Source: Lepisosteus oculatus (taxonomy: Eukaryota; Chordata; Actinopteri; Semionotiformes; Lepisosteidae). Taken from it: 64,000 nucleotides of DNA. The DNA lies in NCBI RefSeq assembly GCF_040954835.1, contig NC_090703.1, forward strand, positions 20,535,444 through 20,599,443, written 5' to 3'. A program made the translations under genes and the position numbers. Below, piece after piece: positions 1 through 30,850 of the stretch. A model generated the notes under the pieces. That model was not told the DNA's origin and ran no database searches. It worked only from the letters and a program-made list of their open reading frames with translations. Position 1 is the first letter of the stretch, and every line of letters starts with the position of its first letter.

Positions 1-340
1 ATATTATTTCTCTTTTTATAAGCCAACACATGAGCACAAATCACCCAACAGTCTATACTAGTTTCAGCCAAGCTCTGCTGTCTTTACCCACCACTCAGCC
101 CCACTCAATGCTTCTCTAGCTCTGAACCTCACTGCTCTTCCTGCTAAGACTTTACCTAGCCATAAAATAAAACTCAGTGAATATATCATAAAACACAACA
201 CAGACAGACATGTCACAATGGTGCTAAAGTGTTAATGCAGCCATGTTTGTGCCCTGTAAACCTTGTCTCCCTTGTCTCCGTTATCTCCTCTGTTGGCTGT
301 TGTATGCGCAGGTTTTCCCAGCTTGGCCTCCCTTGTCCTC

Positions 341-692
341 TCAGAGCTGCCGGTTGAGTTTCTGGGCCTGTCTCTCCTTGGCCTCGAAGGCGAACTTGGT
401 GTCCTGAAGCTGGACGATGGTCTCCTTGGCCTCCCTCATCTCCTGGCTCAGCTGGCTGTACTTGTGGGCCAGCTCCTTGTTCTCCCTCCGCAGCTCCAGC
501 ACCACCTGGTTCAGCTCCTCGCTCTGCTTGCTGCAGCGCGTCTTCAGCTGCTCCACCTCCGACAGCATCACCTCCATGCTCTTCACCAGCGCTTCCAGTT
601 TCTCCTTCGACATCCTGCCTCGGGGGGTTTTCCGAGTGCCGGTTTTCTGCGTCGCTACTGAGCAACCTGGAGCCAAAGCCTGAGTTGCCTTT
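341..692 (-). CDS. Coiled-coil protein exon, unrecognised, probably terminal
   Basis: An open frame on the minus strand ends in TGA at 343-341. Its first ATG is at 613, which would give 90 residues beginning MSKEKLEALVKSM. The same frame stays open upstream to a possible splice acceptor (TTAAACAG) at about 693, so this may be the last exon of a longer protein. The translation is almost entirely heptad-like, rich in Glu, Lys, Leu and Gln (for example ELNQVVLELRRENKEL), as expected for a parallel coiled coil. Third positions are GC-rich against an AT-rich background, which supports real coding. There is no intron and no stop inside. I see no other domain and cannot name the family. No minus-strand AATAAA was seen between 340 and 1, so the 3' end is probably outside the window. 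Alternative: a single-exon 90-residue protein. Confidence 0.6.
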
Positions 693-1057
693 CTGTTTAA
701 CAGCTAAAGCTGTGCTCACATAACTCCCCCTAAGCCTTCCACAGCACGAGCTCCTTATCCCACTGCTCTAATCCACTTTAGGATGCTATATCAGGAGTTG
801 CCCACTCAGATAAATCGAGGCACCTCAGATCACAGAGGTTGAGTGAAATACGTACTACCTGCCTATCTCTTGCCGCTTGAGCTGCAATTTCGATAGATGA
901 TGTAATTTGCTTCCCCTTCAGAAAAGAACTTAAACTTGAACTTTACAGCCATATGTCACCACTACATGTACTGGTTTAATGGAATTTTTACTTACAGAAA
1001 GTCTGTCGATTATTAAAAAAAGTGTAAACAATGACTGCAGATGAGCAATAAATAAAA
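693..1057. other. Non-coding stretch, nothing recognised
   Basis: AT-rich sequence upstream (minus sense) of the coiled-coil exon. I see no open frame of note and no repeat that I recognise. If the coiled-coil exon is internal, this is its upstream intron. Confidence 0.4.
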
Positions 1058-1398
1058 TTACAATGAGGTAGATGGTGTAGCTGTGGTCCAAGGGGCATGG
1101 TCAAATGTGTTCACCAATCGCACTGCTTGTGGGTAGAAGCTATTGAAGAATCTGGTGGTAAGTGTCCATATGCTCTTGTATCTCTTGCCTGAGGGCAGTG
1201 GGGTGAAGAGCTCATGCCCGGGGTGGTGACTGTCCTCTGTGCTGGCCAGAATTCTACCACTGCAGCGGTCCTCATAGAGCTGTTTAATCTGTGAGACCAT
1301 GGCCAATGATCTTCTGGGCCACATCCACCGTTCTCTGCAGTGCCTTTCTCTCTCAAGAACAGGTGTTGCTGTACCCCACAGTGACCCCGTTGGTGAGG
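1058..1398 (-). mobile_element. LINE fragment: C-terminal end of a jockey/CR1-like ORF2
   Basis: Read on the minus strand, the translation follows the typical tail of fish Rex1/CR1-like reverse transcriptases: an RTVDVAQKIIG-like block, then EDRCSGRI, then HPGHELFTPLPSGKRY and a final RFFNSFYPQAVRLVN. The order and spacing fit the segment that follows the reverse-transcriptase thumb. The first block and the rest are in different frames or separated by a stop, so the copy is dead. It abuts a Penelope-like fragment on its right. The clade is inferred from memory of the family and should be treated as approximate. Confidence 0.75.
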
Positions 1399-1417
1399 AC
1401 AAGCATGTCAGTTGGAA

Positions 1418-1655
1418 GTTGGAAGTTTCATTTCACACCTCTCTGCACCCATTCTGACTTCACACCTCTTGATTGGCCTCTCTTTCTGTCCCCTGCTCCC
1501 GCCTCTCACTCCTCCTCCCTCTCAACCTTTGTTCTCCCGCTACTTTACCTTTGCCTACTGCCCTGTCTCTCTCACACCTGAAGAAGGCTCCACGGCCGAA
1601 ACGTTGTGTTCTCTTTCTTCTTTTTTTCAGCATGGAATAAACCTATTACTTGTTC
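1418..1655 (+). mobile_element. Penelope-like element, 3' end fragment
   Basis: Nearly identical to the 3' part of the Penelope-like copy at 60600-60839: the same C+T-rich run (CACCTCTTGATTGGCC, then CTCCTCCCTC), the hammerhead-like core at 1578-1602 (CTGAAGA ... GAAAC), then TTTTTTTCAGCATGGAATAA and ACCTATTACTTGTTC. No coding part is left. The copy is truncated at its 5' side and joined to an oppositely oriented LINE fragment. Confidence 0.8.
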
Positions 1656-2159
1656 ATCTAAATGTAAGGGCTGCTGAGCTTTTTTACTGAGCCAAATCGT
1701 ATGATTAAATGCTATTACCTCTCCTAGGCAGAATGAGATCCGAAGACAGGGCTGCTGATGAAACGTGATGAAACACAAGGAAGCTAGGGATAGGTTCCTG
1801 TAAAGCTACTTCTTCATGAACATTATGAGCCTGACAAATGAATGCCCTGGATGAGACAGACCACTGACAGAATGCTAATCATTTAAGCTTCTTTTGTTAA
1901 AGAATGATAGTGCCGACCAGAATGAACTGCTGGTCGCAGCTTACTAGGCAAAGTAAAGGTTTCATATTGATGTACATGACCTTACAGATCCAAAGTGTTG
2001 AGTATAAAAAGGGAAGGTGAAAAATACCTATTTCATGGGTTTTTTTCATGTATTTTTTATGGCTTCAGGGAATAATATCATATGCATCCTCATTATTATT
2101 ATATCATTATGCCACATCTGGAGGCTGTGGCAGGGATTTCAGTTAATCACAGGCTATAA
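1656..2159. other. Non-coding stretch, nothing recognised
   Basis: AT-rich intergenic sequence between two transposon fragments. No recognisable gene, RNA or repeat family was seen. Confidence 0.35.
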
Positions 2160-2845
2160 GTGCTGCAGCCAGGAGATTGATTCGAACAAAACATCACTGT
2201 CTGATGAGCTGAACCATTTCTATGCCCACTTTGATTCCCTGAACACCGACAGTGCTGAGAAGGCCTCAGGCGTGCAGGGCAACTTTGTTCTGAAACTCTC
2301 GGAACAGGACAAGCAGAAGACTCTGAGCAGGGTGAAAATCCGTAAGGTTGCAGGGCCTGATGGGATACCACCCTGCATCCTCAGGATATGTGCATCCCAG
2401 CTGACCACAGTGTTTACAGACTTCTTTAACTCCTCCCTGTCACAGTCCATTGTCCCCTAATGCTTAAAAAAAACCACCATTGTTCCACTCCCCAAAAAGG
2501 CAAAAGTAACGTGCCTGAATGATTACTGAACTCTGTCTGCAGCAGACTGCTGGACTTCCTAATCGAGAGACCACAGGTGGTCCGGATAGGTAGTAAACCA
2601 TCAACACCTCTCACCCTGAGGTTGGGTTGGGACAACACCGCTATAATAGGCCTGATCAGCGATGATGATGAGTCCACTTACAGGGATGAAGTCGTACAGC
2701 TGCTGAGGTTGTGTCACAACAATAACCTGGACTTGAACGAGAGTAAAACAAAAGAACTAATAGTGGATTTTCAGAGCAAAGGCCGCACACTCACAGCCCA
2801 CTCAGTATTATTAGAACGGAAGTGGAAACAGTCACCAGCTTAAGC
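2160..2845 (+). mobile_element. LINE reverse-transcriptase fragment with internal deletions
   Basis: Two recognisable blocks of a jockey/CR1-like reverse transcriptase. The first (to 2458) contains RKVAGPDGIPPCILRICASQ and FFNSSLSQSIVP. Its frame then meets a TAA stop but continues readably as CLKKTTIVPLPKK and VTCLNDY. The second block resumes at about 2565 with ERPQVVRIGS, then skips directly to IGLISDDDESTYRDEV and NNLDLNESKTKELIVDF. The catalytic FADD segment that normally lies between is missing, so the element cannot be active. The fragment ends at a short AAGCTT repeat where a Penelope-like tail begins. Confidence 0.8.
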
Positions 2846-2854
2846 TTAAGCTTA

Positions 2855-2975
2855 AGGAAGAAGGCTCCACGGCCGAAACGTTGTGTTCTCTTTCTTCTTT
2901 TTTTCAGCATGGAATAAACCTATTACTTGTTCCTTTGCAGCCTACGCATGCTGACGCAGCTACCCACCTGAACTA
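2855..2975 (+). mobile_element. Penelope-like element, short terminal fragment
   Basis: Starts inside the hammerhead-like core (GAAGAAGGCTCCACGGCC, GAAAC at 2875-2879) and continues through TTTTTTTCAGCATGGAATAA, ACCTATTACTTGTTCC and on to CAGCCTACGCATGCTGAC and CTACCCACCTGAA. It shares the extended 3' end seen in the minus-strand copy at 59442-60221. It lies directly against a deleted LINE copy. Confidence 0.75.
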
Positions 2976-3217
2976 CTACCGCTTACATTTAGATGCTTTG
3001 TATTCTCTACTTATTGATCAAATTAGGTTTGTGTTTATGTTGACCCATGTGGTGTTCACATTAAGCTTAAATGGCTATGCTCCACAGCTTTTTAAAGAAA
3101 AAAAAGGAAGATTGCTATTTAATCAGCATCAACTCTTGGATGAAATGATAGATGAAATCATTGAATCAATTTGCATAACAGTACAGTATTTACTTGTATG
3201 TTTTCTACCATATATCT

Positions 3218-3745
3218 CCACTCCAAAGCACTTTACAGGTAATGGGGACTCCCCTCCACCACCACCAGTGTGCAGAATCCACCCGGATGATGCGACGGCA
3301 GCCATAGTGCGCCAGAACTCTCACCACACATCAGCTATCAGTGGGGAGGAGAGCAGAGTAATGAAGCCAATTCATAGATGGGGATTATAAGGAGGCCATG
3401 ATTGGTAAGGGCCAATGAGAAATTTGGCCAAGATGCCGGGGTTACACCCCTACTCTTTTCAAGAAACGCCCTGGGATTTTTAACAACTACAGAGAATCAG
3501 GACCTCGGTTTTACATCTCATCCAAAGGACTGTGCCTTTTTACAGTATAGTGTCCCCTTCACTATACTGGGGCATCAGGACCCACATAGACTGCAGGTGA
3601 GCACCCCCTGCTGGCCACACTAACACCTCTTCCAGCAACCTTTTTTTCCCCAGGTCTCCCATCCAGGTACTGACCAGGCTCACACCTGCTGAGCTTCAGT
3701 GGGCTGGCAGTTGGGAATTGCAGGGCGATATGGCTGCTGGCTACT
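3218..3745. repeat. Interspersed repeat with a 5S rRNA-like end
   Basis: A ~530-base unit starting at CCAAAGCACTTTACAGG that I recognise as a repeat dispersed in fish genomes. It includes a run of ACCACCACCAG, a GGGATTATAAGGAGGCC block and CTCATCCAAAGGACTG. Its right end, 3655-3742, reads on the minus strand like 5S rRNA: GCCATATCGCCCTG, GAAGCTCAGCAGG, then GCCTGGTCAGTACCTGG and ATGGGAGACC, in the order found in 5S genes. This suggests a 5S-derived SINE head or an element that captured 5S sequence. It is not a functional 5S gene because the middle is diverged and the 5' and 3' ends are missing. Confidence 0.7.
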
Positions 3746-6535
3746 GCTGGAATTTCTGAATTCCCCCACCCACTGGGTTTCAACTTAATCCACCTCCCGC
3801 CTCTCAGATATAACAAAACACTTGGAAAGCTGCACTAATGGAGCAATGTGTAAACTTCCAGCCTGTTGAAGGTACGTGTCAAGTGAGGCTGAGAGTTTTT
3901 CTTAGAAGGAAAGTCTTATAGAAAAGCGAGCCTGTTTTACTGCAGCAATCCAATTTATTGGATCAGCGATCCCATTTTTTGGCTAACAAATGGATGTAGC
4001 AAAAGCGTCTAGAACAAAGAACACTGCAAGGCGATGGGACTAATCACACTTTCTTTAATTGCAAAAAAAAAGATTGAAACTGTATCAAAATTCTAAACAT
4101 CCTGTAGTTATAAATTAACAATTCGGAACAAGCAGCCTGAAGAGAATCAGACCAGGATTATAAATCAGCAACTTCCTATTTACAGACCAGTGTTGGTAGA
4201 CAGAAAAATAATCAGAGCATGTGGGAATAGGTATAGTGTTTGTGAAGACTCTGTAGACACTCACTCAATGCTACTTCTTCCTGTGCTCTTGTAAATTCTG
4301 TTTGGTTACAGTCAGAAGATCCTTGAAATAGGACAGACAAATGGGATTTCGACACTGGGGAGAAGGCTCTCTCACCGTTTCTTTCCAAAGAAATCTTCCC
4401 TAGCAGATACTGCTAGGCACTGTGTACACTTCTCCTTTCTACCCTTAAAAGATTAGAACTATGTATCGATACAGCACCACACACAGATGGGGTAATAAGA
4501 GAAAAGGTGGATGTAAACTATAGAAGAGGAAAGGGAACCAAATGTATGAAAAAAAATTAAAAGACTAAAGTGTAACATTAAAAATATCTATCAAAGTGAA
4601 GCCTTAGACAAAAGAAAACACATGACTTTCAAGTAGCCTCATACCAGTCAGGATGACATGTTAGGCAACTCATTTCTAAGCAATACATGTGCAGCTGCAC
4701 ATTTATTGAATCTTTGAATTGTGCAGTTTTCGAAACATTCAAACCAACTGTACTGCAAAATGACGTGCAATGAATGAGTAAAAATACTGAACCTGAATGA
4801 CACTGAAAGATAGGTGTTTGAATTAAATGAAGTTGCAGAGCTATCACTGACGATACTGCCAGATTTGCTACGTCCAGTTATGCTCCAAGTGGTGCTCCAA
4901 GTAAGATGAGCCACTGCCTTTCTCCTCATCTCCCCCTACAGGTCTGTGGGAGGTTAAAAAGAGGATACTGCATATTGCTAAAGTGAGGTGCAGGTCACAC
5001 GCCTATTGATCATGACATGCTTGTAAGATTAAGAAGTTCTTATCTTTGAGTAATAAATTACAGTCAGTGTTTCATTGAAAAATCACCCCAAGGTCTTGTT
5101 AGTTCCAGCGGAGCTCTAAATCCCTCAGTTGAATATTACTCAGCTTGCTAAACTGAACAATTCTGGTGCTTTTAAACAAGAGGATATTTAAGAACTACTA
5201 AAATTCCTGCCAGCCCTGCAGATCACCGGCTGTCCAATTCTGAAGATCTTGATAAAATGCCTTAACATCCATCCTGCCAGCCATGTTCTTCCAATACCCT
5301 GCTCAAGAAAACAAATCTCAGTGTACTTGTCCATTCCTTGATTTATTTTATAGTATTCCTTTAAAAAACTGCCTCAGTTCATGGAGTGGATTAGTGTTAA
5401 AAGGGAGTGGAGTAGAAGTCAGGTGTTTGCACACCTAAGTACAGAATCCAGTACTGCGAAGCTGAAAAGCAGCAATCTAAGTGAACTATCTGAACAGAAC
5501 CCAACAGCCTAAACATCCGCACAGTCACTATCTTACCTCACGAAGCTTAAAATGAGGAAAAGCAAATGACTGTGCAGAAATCCACCTGACTGGTAATTAA
5601 ACACACACTGGCAGGATGGCCAAGGCAGTGGGTATAGGGATCAAGTGGTCAGCTTCAGCGCTTCACTGTGCAGAAATGACACACAGGCAATCACACAATT
5701 AACCACTGGTTTCAACCACAGAGACCCTGAAATAAGACACCAAGGCCTGCAACAAAAAAAGGAGCAAACGACAAGAAATAATTAAATGTCCCGGGAAATG
5801 TGATAAGAGAAAATGACAGTGCTCAAACTACAGCTACTAAGCTGTAGTTAAGCATCTGGATATTGTAGGCTAATAAGAAAATACCAATGCATTTTATGCC
5901 TTTATGTCCAACCGTTAAGATCTCGAACGGATATAAAATGATCTTACATATGCAGTCACACAAAAACCTTATTTTGGGTATTGGACGTGATAAAACAATT
6001 TCAAATTCCTTTCAAAAGAACAATTCTCACACTTTTTTAAACATGGCAGAGCAATCAGAAAACCTCTCGGCTAGACATGTCCACTGTAAAACAGCTATTG
6101 AAACGGAATACAGAAATGTGATCGCAAGGTCATTTAAACTTTTTTTTCAGATTTCAGACCATTTGGGTCTGAGCTACTACACCAGCCCAACCAATTCAAG
6201 AGCTGTGCCTAGGAGTGAGATGAAATCTTTCTTAAAGCATTTTTGTACATATCGCCTTTGAGGGCAAGCGCATTTACAAAACCCTAAACATAATTTAGAA
6301 TCAGGCAAGTGATGGAGGGCATTACATTGCAAGGTGATGATGAGGGGTTGAGATGGAAAGCCGTTAATCCATGCCCACCCTCCCTTCCATTCTTACCCGC
6401 CTCCCCCACCCCCCAAAAAAAGAATTCCTCCAGTCCAGTCCAGGAACAGACAAAAAAAAAATCTCAGAACCCCAAATGTCCCAGAAGTCCGCAGGAGACT
6501 GTGCAGAAGGCAGGGGGGTGAGGGCACCCATCCTG
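3746..6535 (-). other. psen1: Probable psen1 3' untranslated region and downstream flank
   Basis: AT-rich, non-coding, immediately downstream (minus sense) of the psen1 stop codon. Minus-strand AATAAA signals appear as TTTATT at about 5342-5347, 4701 and 3953, any of which could end the transcript. I cannot choose between them from sequence alone. No other gene is visible. Confidence 0.45.
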
Positions 6536-27446
<20,911 letters not shown>

Positions 27447-28409
27447 CTGGAAAATCCTTTGCTTCCTCCCCACTCATACAAATCTCCGATCCCGGCACCT
27501 GACGGGAGAAAAACAGTTATTTCCCGAGGGTTTTGAGGCAGGAAAGGTACAAGGGAGCAGGAATATCCCTAATTTGCAAGCGCTTTCGTGTCTCATAGTT
27601 TGTATACATCGCAGACAAACCGTGCAAGGCACAAAGCAAGGTGTGCGGACAAAAAATATATGTGCGTACCTGCATTTCCATGGACGTGAAAGGAACAGAC
27701 AAAGAGACAACAGGCGTCAAGTGCCTCAATGCGTCTCGAAAGGTGAAATATTTGTGAGGCCTGGGTGATAAGTCTCATTTTAACATGCGTCTTGCTTACT
27801 GTTGTCCAGTAAGGTTTAGAAAATAAATATAATCAGGAATAAAACATAATTAATACTTGAGGAAGTCCAAATCCGAGCAGCAAAGTGACTGTCCTATAGC
27901 ATAAGAAAAGTAATTATTAATCGCATCGCTCACGACGGGGTAAATGATGAAGAGTCGGGATGGGACGAGGCAGAACATTTAAATTATCAGGCAAAACCTC
28001 AAGACATATAGGATCTATAGCACAGCACCAATGATGCTTCATAGATTTGCCCGATATGAAGATCTGGATTAGGGGGGAAAAAAAACTTGGTTCCTGGAAA
28101 ACTCGTCTTCAAAAGGGAGGTAATCATTTAATAAATATGAAAATACTACGTGCTATTTAGCTAGATGAATTATGCTTATGGTAATATAAATCCAAACTTT
28201 ATAAACCGAACAAATGGTTTGTTTCGTTACATTACCGTCCTTCGGAAAAGACTCGAAGAAAATCAAATGCTAGCAAGACTATTGGGAGTTACTCCGTCGG
28301 TATTCCTCGTCAATTCACACAATAATAATGAAACTAGGGAATTTTATGTCTCTTTGAGAGAATATTTCTTTTCTAACCTTTGATTAGTCGAACGTAGTAA
28401 GATTAATAC

Positions 28410-28560
28410 CTTAAAGACTTTTTCTCTTCGGGATTCTTGAACTTTGGATGCGAATCACTTTATTTTCCCCTCTTGTGCTGCGGTTCTCCTGTTTTCTTTC
28501 TCACACACCTAACACTATTCAGGGAAGTCAAAAACCATCCGGCTGCGACATTTCCGGTTT
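28410..28560 (-). promoter_or_regulatory. psen1: Candidate psen1 promoter and 5' untranslated exon
   Basis: On the minus strand an ETS-type CCGGAA at about 28552 lies in a CG-containing patch. About 140 bases downstream there is a plausible donor (CTTTAAG/GTATTA, exon end at 28410). This could splice to the acceptor at 27499. The call rests on motif and position only. Confidence 0.3.
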
Positions 28561-30740
28561 AGGTTGGAGAGGAAGTGTGTCATTGTGTAGTCTTTTAACC
28601 ATATTTTTGTGTTCAGTATGTAGCTTCAGTATGCAGAGGTGTACAGCAGTATGTTATTCGTTATTGGTTATTATGCTGCAGAACAACAAACAACTTACGT
28701 TAAATCCTCTTTGCAGTCTGATAATTAATTACTATAATACGAGTAGAACGAGAAAGACTTGTATTTTGAACACGACAGTTAGTTCAGAAGCGTATTAAAA
28801 CCAAAGAGAGAAATATGAAGTCGAAAGAAGAGAGAAATAAAGTACTCAAAATCGTGGCTTTATTTAACACAAGTTACATATCTACATGCAGGGATGTTTG
28901 AATCCTTGCGCCACTGTGAATCTATCCTTCAAGGTAATAAAGACCGCAACGTGAAGATATTTCCTTAAAGTACAGACCTCTCACAACCTCTTCAGCTATC
29001 AATATTCTGGATTTATCATTTTGGAAAAAGTGACAATGCCATTTTGAGGATTGGGAGAATACGAATAGGTTTATGGATGCCACAGCAGTTGGGTCTATAT
29101 GACTATGAAATAACATGAATTTATCATTGACTAATTACTCCATTATAAGATAAGATAAGATCACCTTATTGGCCATATACAATTTCTTGTATTAGGAATT
29201 TGTCATTTTCACATACCCCAACTTGCTCTCCATGAGACACAAACAGGGAGAGAATCTTGGGGTCAGTGCACAGGTCAGCCATTTATACGGCGCCCCTGGA
29301 GCAGTTGGGGTTAAGGGCCTTTGCTCAGGGGCCCAACAGAGTAGGATTACTCTGTCGGCCGCGGGATACAAACCGGCAACCTTCCAGCCACGGGTGAAGA
29401 TCCTTAGCCACTAAGCCACCACACATTATAATAGCATTTATAATGCTATTATAAGTAAAAGCATTTCTGACTCTCTTGGGACCCTGGCACGTAAATGCGA
29501 TCAACACCTCCCAGAATAAAAAGCTAAAGGCTACCATATGCCTAACGTATAGCCTTACAACATGATTTCAGTAATTTGAAAGGGCTACAGGTTAAAAAGG
29601 GATACATGGAAACTCAACATACTGTACAGTACATCTAAAAATATTTTGACTACTTTCATAAAGTTCCCCTTCACATAATGGAAATACTTATTTTCATATG
29701 GTTCACATGTAAAAGCAAACCTTCACCTACTTGGCTGCTACAAATTGCAAACCAAGTTCTGAGTTGCAAGTTTTGTTATTAGAGGACTTGCTGGTTGTGC
29801 TTGAAGTTTGTCATCGGTGAGACAAAAATTGGTTTAATTCAGACTTGCACTTTGGGCAAATAACCAAAAATTCTACTCAATTCCAATTAAAGCTTCCAGG
29901 ATACAGTTCGTAATACTAGCAATGCTCACCCCTGATCCTAGAGAATCACACCTGAAATGCCACCTTTAAAACTTTAGTGTCTAAAGGTGTGAGGCAAATA
30001 ATATGAACCACTTGATAATAAATCAAGTGGTATCATTCATAGTGTTACTTGGAAAGTGCCCCTTTATAATGATGGGTTTTTTTCTGCAGAAATGGGAGTG
30101 AAGCATCTTGCTCAAGGATACAAACAGCAGTGTCTCATCCAGGGTTTGCAAAAATCTACTTCCAGTTTAACAACGCTATTTCAGATCTATTCTGGGTTAA
30201 TTGTGACTGAAACATCTGTACGGAAGACAACAGAACAAACGGGGCAGAGCACAAAGCCATTGGGGCAGAGATTTTGTTTCTTTAGAATTGGTTGTGATAT
30301 TTTACAATCTTTTACTTCTTAAAACAGACCTGTTTCATCTCATCTTTGCACCACATTGACTTGTTTCCTGTGAAATATAATCAAATCCATTAAACTAATA
30401 TCTAGTTTACGAGAAAGTTACTCTAATATTCCTCTATTTGGTGTTTTCATAATGAGACTAGGGCATTAGATTAATAGACTGGTCGGGCACAGCATTACAA
30501 CGGAAATCAGCGTGTGGTATGGGATTTAAAACAGTACAGGAAATGACTTTTGCATCAGTATTTATTTTGGTTGTTTTGCTTTTTTTGCAGTTAAAGCGTT
30601 TAATTTAAAATTCAGAATTTCTCAAATATGAAACAATTCGTAAACCCCAACTCAAACTGAATCCTTTTACGATCTCAAACAAATACAGTTCCAATCTCTA
30701 TTATTATAACCCCTACCCACAATACATTGCTAGTTCCCTG
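28561..30740. other. Intergenic region between divergent psen1 and erh
   Basis: AT-rich spacer separating the head-to-head genes. It holds one tRNA-SINE (29147-29430). No other feature is recognised. Confidence 0.6.
29147..29430 (-). repeat. tRNA-derived SINE, ATCTT-tail family, copy 2
   Basis: On the minus strand it starts GTGGTGGCTTAGTGGC (A-box-like), has a diverged B box, GGCCCCTGAGCAAAGGCC, CCAACTGCTCCAGGGG, and ends GCCAATAAGGTGATC with an (ATCTT)n tail (AAGATAAGATAAGATC on the plus strand). This is the fullest copy in the window. Confidence 0.8.
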
Positions 30741-30847
30741 GTTGTACTTCCGGTGGTGAAAGGTCCTGGCTTCTGCAGAAAGGAGGTAGAATCGCCGAGA
30801 AGCTCAATTCAGACGAAATCGTGTGTGCTAAGGTGTTTGGAAAAAAT
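30741..30847 (+). promoter_or_regulatory. erh: erh promoter-proximal region and 5' UTR
   Basis: Contains ACTTCCGGTGG, an ETS-type site, about 95 bases upstream of the ATG, with no TATA box nearby. This is typical of a housekeeping promoter. The exact transcription start is not determined. Confidence 0.5.
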
Positions 30848-30850
30848 ATG
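30848..30850 (+). CDS. erh: erh coding exon 1 (ATG only)
   Basis: The start codon is followed directly by the donor GTAAGG, so this exon contributes only methionine. The next exon opens with TCT CAC ACA (SHT), phase 0. Confidence 0.93.

Noticed and set aside
3655-3742. Functional 5S rRNA gene
   Set aside because: The middle is diverged and both ends are missing; it is part of a dispersed repeat.
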